Assembly: GCA_023954135.1 (NCBI GenBank)
Contig: JAMLIN010000006.1
Location: 62,001-126,000 of the forward strand
Length of the DNA stretch: 64,000 nt
Reading direction: 5' to 3'
From: Burkholderiaceae bacterium
GTDB taxonomy: Bacteria > Pseudomonadota > Gammaproteobacteria > Burkholderiales > Burkholderiaceae_E
The position numbers and the translations under genes were made by a program. Below the pieces are notes generated by a model. That model was given only the letters and a program-made list of their open reading frames with translations, ran no database searches and was not told where the DNA came from. Shown here piece after piece: positions 60,663 through 64,000 of the stretch (positions are counted from its first letter, which is position 1; each line of letters opens with the position of its first letter).

Positions 60663-61514
60663 ATGAAATGGCGCATCGGCGAAGTCACGGTCACCAAGAT
60701 CGTCGAGATGGAGGTTGCCGGCGGGACCCGCTTCATCCTGCCGCAGGCGAGCCGCGAAGCGGTGCTGCCCTACCAGTGGATGCGCCCCCATTTCATGACC
60801 GAGGAAGGCCGGCTCATCATGAGCATCCACGCGCTCGTGATCGAGACGCCGCAACGACGGATCATCGTCGATACCTGTCTCGGCAACGACAAGCAGGGAC
60901 GCGACGTGCCCGGCTGGAACGGGCTGCAGACCGACTTCCTCGCAAGGCTCGCCGCCGCCGGCCATCCGCGCGAATCGATCGACACCGTGATGTGCACCCA
61001 CCTGCATGTCGACCACGTCGGCTGGAACACCATGCTCGTCGACGGCCGATGGGTGCCGACCTTCCCCAATGCCCGCTACCTGATGGGCCGCGTGGAATTC
61101 GACTACTGGACCGACCAGCACCGCAACGTCGAGGCCTCGCCGCTCTATGCGGACTCGATCGCGCCGGTGTTCGAGGCCGGCCTCGTCGATCTCGTCGACA
61201 CCGACAGCCGCATCTGCGACGAGGTCCGTCTGGTGCCGACGACCGGCCACACGCCGGGCCACGTCAGCGTGCGCATCGATTCGGGCGGCGAGGCGGCGCT
61301 GATCACCGGGGACTTCATCCACCATCCCTGCCAGCTCGCGCGCCCCGACTGGGCCGCCACCGTCGACTACGATCAGGCCGCCTCGACGGCGACGCGGCGG
61401 CGCATGTTCGAGGAGCTCGCCGGCTCCCCGGTCCTGGTGATCGGCACCCATTTCGCCGGCGCAACGGCCGGACACATCATCCGCGACGGCGATGCCTGGC
61501 GACTACAAGTCTAG
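60663..61514 (+). CDS. MBL-fold metallo-hydrolase
   Basis: 283-residue single-domain metallo-beta-lactamase-fold enzyme. Metal motif THLHVDHVGWN, then later ligands in TTGHTPGHVS and TGDFIHHP, and the final His in IGTHFAG. It resembles the lactonase/hydrolase subgroup (quorum-quenching or glyoxalase-like); no assignment to one reaction. ATG 60663 is 3 bases after a GA-rich ribosome-binding area (GGAGACGGGC). Confidence 0.88.
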   Translation: MKWRIGEVTVTKIVEMEVAGGTRFILPQASREAVLPYQWMRPHFMTEEGRLIMSIHALVIETPQRRIIVDTCLGNDKQGRDVPGWNGLQTDFLARLAAAGHPRESIDTVMCTHLHVDHVGWNTMLVDGRWVPTFPNARYLMGRVEFDYWTDQHRNVEASPLYADSIAPVFEAGLVDLVDTDSRICDEVRLVPTTGHTPGHVSVRIDSGGEAALITGDFIHHPCQLARPDWAATVDYDQAASTATRRRMFEELAGSPVLVIGTHFAGATAGHIIRDGDAWRLQV

Positions 61515-61540
61515 AGTGACTCGCCCGAAGGCGAGCACTC
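61514..61540. terminator. Bidirectional terminator-like hairpin
   Basis: GAGTG-A-CTCGCC and GGCGAG-CACTC pair over 11 bp with one bulged A and a CGAA loop. It lies between two convergent genes whose stops touch it (MBL hydrolase 61514, DUF6776 61539). No T-tract, so it may act with Rho or as a barrier only. Confidence 0.6.
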
Positions 61541-62237
61541 AACGGACGTAGAGGACGCGCATTGCGCGAGTAGCGCCGCCCACGGAGTCCATGACCCGGA
61601 CCGTGGTCTCGCGCGGGTTGAAGCCTTCGGGCAGCGGCATGCTGCCGCGCAGGTGAACGTAGGCGGGCAGAACCACCTCGATCGGGTCGAGGGTGACATT
61701 GGTCTCGGCGCTGCTGTTGCCCCGCGTCCCCGCGACCACGAACTGCATCACACCCGTGTAGGGCCTGGCGGTCGGCTTGTCGCGGGTGACGACGACGTGA
61801 TAGCCGAGCCTGCCGCCATCCTGGAAGAAGCGCGCAGAACGGATCTGGGTCGGGCCGCCGCGGGGGTCGGGCGGCAGCGCCTGCAGGAAGAGGTCGATGT
61901 CCTGCTGCAGCGCCCCGACCGAGCCGCGACTCTCGGCGAGCTGCTCGGACAGGGTCTTGCCCTCGGCAACGGCCGCTTCGAGCTTGCGGGTGGTCGCGCC
62001 GAGCTCGTCCTGGAGCCGCTGGCGCTCCGATTCGGTCTGGTCGAGCGTCGCCTGCAGGCGCTGCGACTCGGCAGCCGTCAGGCGTTGCGGGCCGTATTCC
62101 TCCTGCGCGTAGAGCAGGCCGCCCACGCCGATCACGATGCCGGCCAGCAGGATGAGCAACCAGCGCGGAATCTTCCAGGATCGTCCGCGCCGGTAGCCGT
62201 GCGGTTCGAAGACAACGGGTTTGGATCGTCCGAACAT
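61539..62237 (-). CDS. DUF6776-family single-pass membrane protein with coiled coil
   Basis: 232 residues. A short cytoplasmic N-terminus, one transmembrane helix (about residues 27-43), a coiled coil of about 70 residues rich in Glu/Gln/Arg (TLDQTESERQRLQDELGATT), then a globular domain (FFQDGGRLGYHVVVTR, FVVAGTRG). This architecture matches DUF6776 proteins found beside accessory genes in betaproteobacteria. Role unknown; membrane-anchored periplasmic scaffold is plausible. Confidence 0.72.
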   Translation of the reverse strand: MFGRSKPVVFEPHGYRRGRSWKIPRWLLILLAGIVIGVGGLLYAQEEYGPQRLTAAESQRLQATLDQTESERQRLQDELGATTRKLEAAVAEGKTLSEQLAESRGSVGALQQDIDLFLQALPPDPRGGPTQIRSARFFQDGGRLGYHVVVTRDKPTARPYTGVMQFVVAGTRGNSSAETNVTLDPIEVVLPAYVHLRGSMPLPEGFNPRETTVRVMDSVGGATRAMRVLYVR

Positions 62238-62349
62238 AGCGGACTATTCTACGTTGCACATTTCGTCGACTGGCCAGCGCCGTGTCGCAATACCGACGAA
62301 TCGGCCCGTACCGCGAGCGAGCGGAGCCTCGGCAAGGCCACGACGAAGC

Positions 62350-62682
62350 TCATTCCGACGCGGGTCCGGCGATCACGGCCAGGGCGTCGGCAACCTCGGC
62401 GGCACTGCGCGGACGCACCACCCGGTCGATCTCGCGGCCATCGCGCAGGAACACGAGCGTCGGCCAGAGCTTGACGCCGAACGAACGCCCGAGCCGCTTG
62501 TCGCGGGCATCGGCGAGCTTCAGGTGCGCGATGCCGGCGTGGCCTGCGAACGCCTCGGCGATGTGCGGCTGGGCGGCCCGGCAGTGGCCGCACCAGTCGT
62601 TGCCGAACTCGAGGACCATCGGTCCGGAAGCCGCATCGACCTCGGCGCGATCGGGCTGCTCCTCGCTGTAGGGCTGCGTCAT
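62350..62682 (-). CDS. Thioredoxin-family protein
   Basis: 110 residues. Thioredoxin fold with the active site WCGHC (CGHC instead of CGPC), cis-Pro in KLWPTLVF and no signal peptide, so cytoplasmic. The CGHC motif is more oxidising than CGPC and is seen in YbbN-like or PDI-like proteins. Its start overlaps the stop of the PaaI-like gene by the ATGA pattern, so the two are co-expressed. Confidence 0.9.
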   Translation of the reverse strand: MTQPYSEEQPDRAEVDAASGPMVLEFGNDWCGHCRAAQPHIAEAFAGHAGIAHLKLADARDKRLGRSFGVKLWPTLVFLRDGREIDRVVRPRSAAEVADALAVIAGPASE

Positions 62683-63125
62683 GACTGGGTTGCGACGGTG
62701 GCCGGCCGGGGCTGGAGCACCGCCATCGTGATCCGTGAGATGCAGGTGAGATCTCCGGCATCGTTGCGCATCTCGATGTGCCAGACGTGGGTCGAGCGGC
62801 CGATGTGGATCGGCCGGGCGATGCCGGTGACCCAGCCCGAGGTCGCCCCCTTGAGGTGATTGGCGTTGATCTCGAGGCCGACGACCTGGTGCCCGGGGGC
62901 GGCGGCGAAGGCCGCGCCGCAGGATCCGAGGGTTTCGGCGAGCACGACCGACATGCCGCCGTGAAGCAGGCCAGCCGGCTGCTTGGTGCGCTTGTCGACC
63001 GGTACCCGCGCCCGGATGAAGTCGTCGCCGACCTCGAGGAACTCGAGGCCGACGTGCTCGACGGCGGTGTCGTTATGGGAGGAGTTCAGGATCTCGAGGG
63101 AGATCGGTCGTTTCCAGACGCTCAT
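62679..63125 (-). CDS. PaaI/YdiI-type hotdog acyl-CoA thioesterase
   Basis: 148 residues from ATG 63125. Hotdog fold with the PaaI signature QPAGLLHGGMSVVLAET, in which Gln/Asn and His shape the oxyanion hole and the catalytic acid is in VVLAETLG, then GLEINANHLKGA. Similar to YdiI (1,4-dihydroxy-2-naphthoyl-CoA or general aryl/acyl-CoA thioesterase). Coupled to the thioredoxin-like gene. Substrate unknown. Confidence 0.9.
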   Translation of the reverse strand: MSVWKRPISLEILNSSHNDTAVEHVGLEFLEVGDDFIRARVPVDKRTKQPAGLLHGGMSVVLAETLGSCGAAFAAAPGHQVVGLEINANHLKGATSGWVTGIARPIHIGRSTHVWHIEMRNDAGDLTCISRITMAVLQPRPATVATQS

Positions 63126-63254
63126 GCGCGCACTCCAGTCGGTTGCCGCGGCCGGCCGCCGCGAGCCAATCGGACAAGTCTGCCAGAGCTTCGCGGATCC
63201 GGTGTCCGCCGCGGACTGGATCAACTCGGCGGGAGCATCCCCGATGGCCGCGGA

Positions 63255-63299
63255 TTGGCGGCTGCCCCGATCGCCGCTATGATATGTATATTCATACAG
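63255..63299 (+). promoter_or_regulatory. dnaE2 promoter with LexA box
   Basis: TTGGCG (-35, 63255-63260), 17-base spacer, TATGAT (-10, 63278-63283), immediately followed by ATGT-ATATTCAT-ACAG (63284-63299). This is one mismatch from the CTGT-N8-ACAG LexA box seen at lexA. A repressor bound there would cover the start of transcription. Confidence 0.85.
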
Positions 63300-63357
63300 T
63301 CTTTCGGTCTTGCCAGGCAAGGCCCGCCCTCTTCCGATCCTGCAGCACGGGCTCGCG

Positions 63358-64000
63358 ATGCTCGCTCCCTATGCCGAGTTGCACTGCGTCTCGAACTTCT
63401 CGTTCCTGCGCGGCGCATCCCACCCCGAGGAACTCGTCGACCGGGCCCAGGCGCTCGGTTACGCAGCGCTCGCGATCACCGACGAATGCTCGCTTGCGGG
63501 GGTCGTGCGCGCCCATCTGCAGGCTCGCGCAAGCAGCCTGCCCCTGGTCGTCGGCGCCGAATTCTCGCTGCGCGACATCTGGCCGCGCCGTCCGGACGGC
63601 ATCGCCCTGCCCGCTGCCGCCTGCCGGCCCGAGCACGATGCCCGCCTGGTCCTGCTCGCGACCGACCGCGAGGGCTACGGCAACCTCTCCGAGCTCATCA
63701 CCCGCGCCCGGATGCGGGCCGCCAAGGGCAGCTACCGGCTCGAGGCGGCCGATCTTGCCGACGGCATCCCGGGCTGCCTCGCCCTGCTCGTCCCGGAAGC
63801 CGCGGCGCTCGTCGAGCCCGCGGCGCATCGGCGCCTGCTCACGCAGGCCGGTTTCGTACGCGAGCGCTTCGGACAGCGCGGCCGGCTCGCCGCCGAGCTG
63901 CTCACCCGCGGCCACGACACCGCATTGCTCGGCATGCTGCGCGATGTCGCACGCGAGATCGGCCTGCCGCTGGTGGCTGCCGGCGACGTCCACTACCATC
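63358..64000 (+). CDS. dnaE2: Error-prone DNA polymerase DnaE2 (ImuC), partial
   Basis: N-terminal 214 residues of a second alpha-type replicative polymerase used for damage-induced mutagenesis together with ImuA and ImuB. The PHP domain starts at once: YAELHCVSNFSFLRGASHP, then ITDECSLAGVVRAH and GAEFSL, which are typical DnaE2/ImuC sequences. The gene runs off the window end. Start ATG 63358 gives the family N-terminus. Its own LexA-boxed promoter lies 59 bases upstream, separate from lexA-imuA-imuB. Confidence 0.95.
   Translation, partial: MLAPYAELHCVSNFSFLRGASHPEELVDRAQALGYAALAITDECSLAGVVRAHLQARASSLPLVVGAEFSLRDIWPRRPDGIALPAAACRPEHDARLVLLATDREGYGNLSELITRARMRAAKGSYRLEAADLADGIPGCLALLVPEAAALVEPAAHRRLLTQAGFVRERFGQRGRLAAELLTRGHDTALLGMLRDVAREIGLPLVAAGDVHYH

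Overview
The window looks like a chromosomal segment of a high-GC betaproteobacterium, most likely of the order Burkholderiales. The grounds are the gene orders cysS / alkA-like / accA / tilS / lysC / tRNA-Ser, dapA-bamC-MBL and pyrG-kdsA-eno-ftsB, the betaproteobacterial style of the proteins (long TrpS, BamC, the split lexA/imuAB/dnaE2 mutasome), and a very GC-rich third codon position. GC content was judged by eye, not counted. There is no rRNA, CRISPR array, insertion sequence or prophage. Coding density is high and nearly every gene has a recognisable family.

Layout. 1-4859 (minus): an ABC importer of the branched-chain amino acid type, livK-livH-livM/livG fusion-livF, with livF cut by the window edge. 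Divergent to it (5086) is a short-chain acyl-CoA type XRE regulator. 6748-10290: a stand-alone receiver converges on a transporter-histidine kinase fusion of the CbrA type and its small membrane partner. 10316-12039: a nitronate monooxygenase-like enzyme, a decayed GNAT gene, tRNA-Ser(GCU) and its terminator. 12119-17897 (minus): lysC, tilS, accA, an AlkA-like glycosylase and cysS. 18090-20134 (plus): a TPR protein, periplasmic cyclophilin and lpxH. 20187-23058 (minus): cysE, prpF-like and trmJ. 23110-28403 (plus): suhB, an acyl-CoA ligase and mutS. 28524-33258: slyD, an Ala-rich lipoprotein, an MBL-fold hydrolase, bamC, dapA and a methyltransferase. 33265-39521: a PAS/GGDEF/EAL protein, trpS, a site-2 protease, YciO and a PHP phosphoesterase. 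39667-43783: an acyl-CoA synthetase, a DUF455 protein, a gamma-carbonic anhydrase and hslO. 43967-48314 (minus): ftsB, eno, kdsA and pyrG. 48527-52992: CoA transferase A and B, a thioesterase, an SDR and ETF-ubiquinone oxidoreductase. 53331-57084: a Gly-rich RRM protein, lexA, imuA and imuB. 57089-63125: a DksA/TraR-type protein, a glycerophosphodiesterase, an enoyl-CoA hydratase, two small unknowns, an MBL hydrolase, a DUF6776 protein, thioredoxin-like and PaaI-like proteins. 63358 to the end: dnaE2, cut by the window edge.

How genes work together. The SOS mutasome is split. lexA carries a perfect LexA box and sits just upstream of imuA-imuB; dnaE2, about 6 kb away, has its own promoter with a LexA box. 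A scattered acyl-CoA set (two ligases, scoA/scoB, enoyl-CoA hydratase, ETF-QO, thioesterases, acyl-CoA-type regulator) points to use of fatty or organic acids as carbon sources.

The most striking signal is in the gaps. Five copies of an element of about 100-170 bp (family A) lie at gene 3' ends, four of them between convergent genes. Both an inner hairpin and the outer arms keep pairing while their sequence changes. A two-hairpin module of about 70 bp (family C) is inserted at the same point in two of these copies and is nested in a third, unrelated terminator-like repeat (family B, four copies). This modular, covarying repeat system is the best candidate here for a structured RNA or mobile non-coding element.
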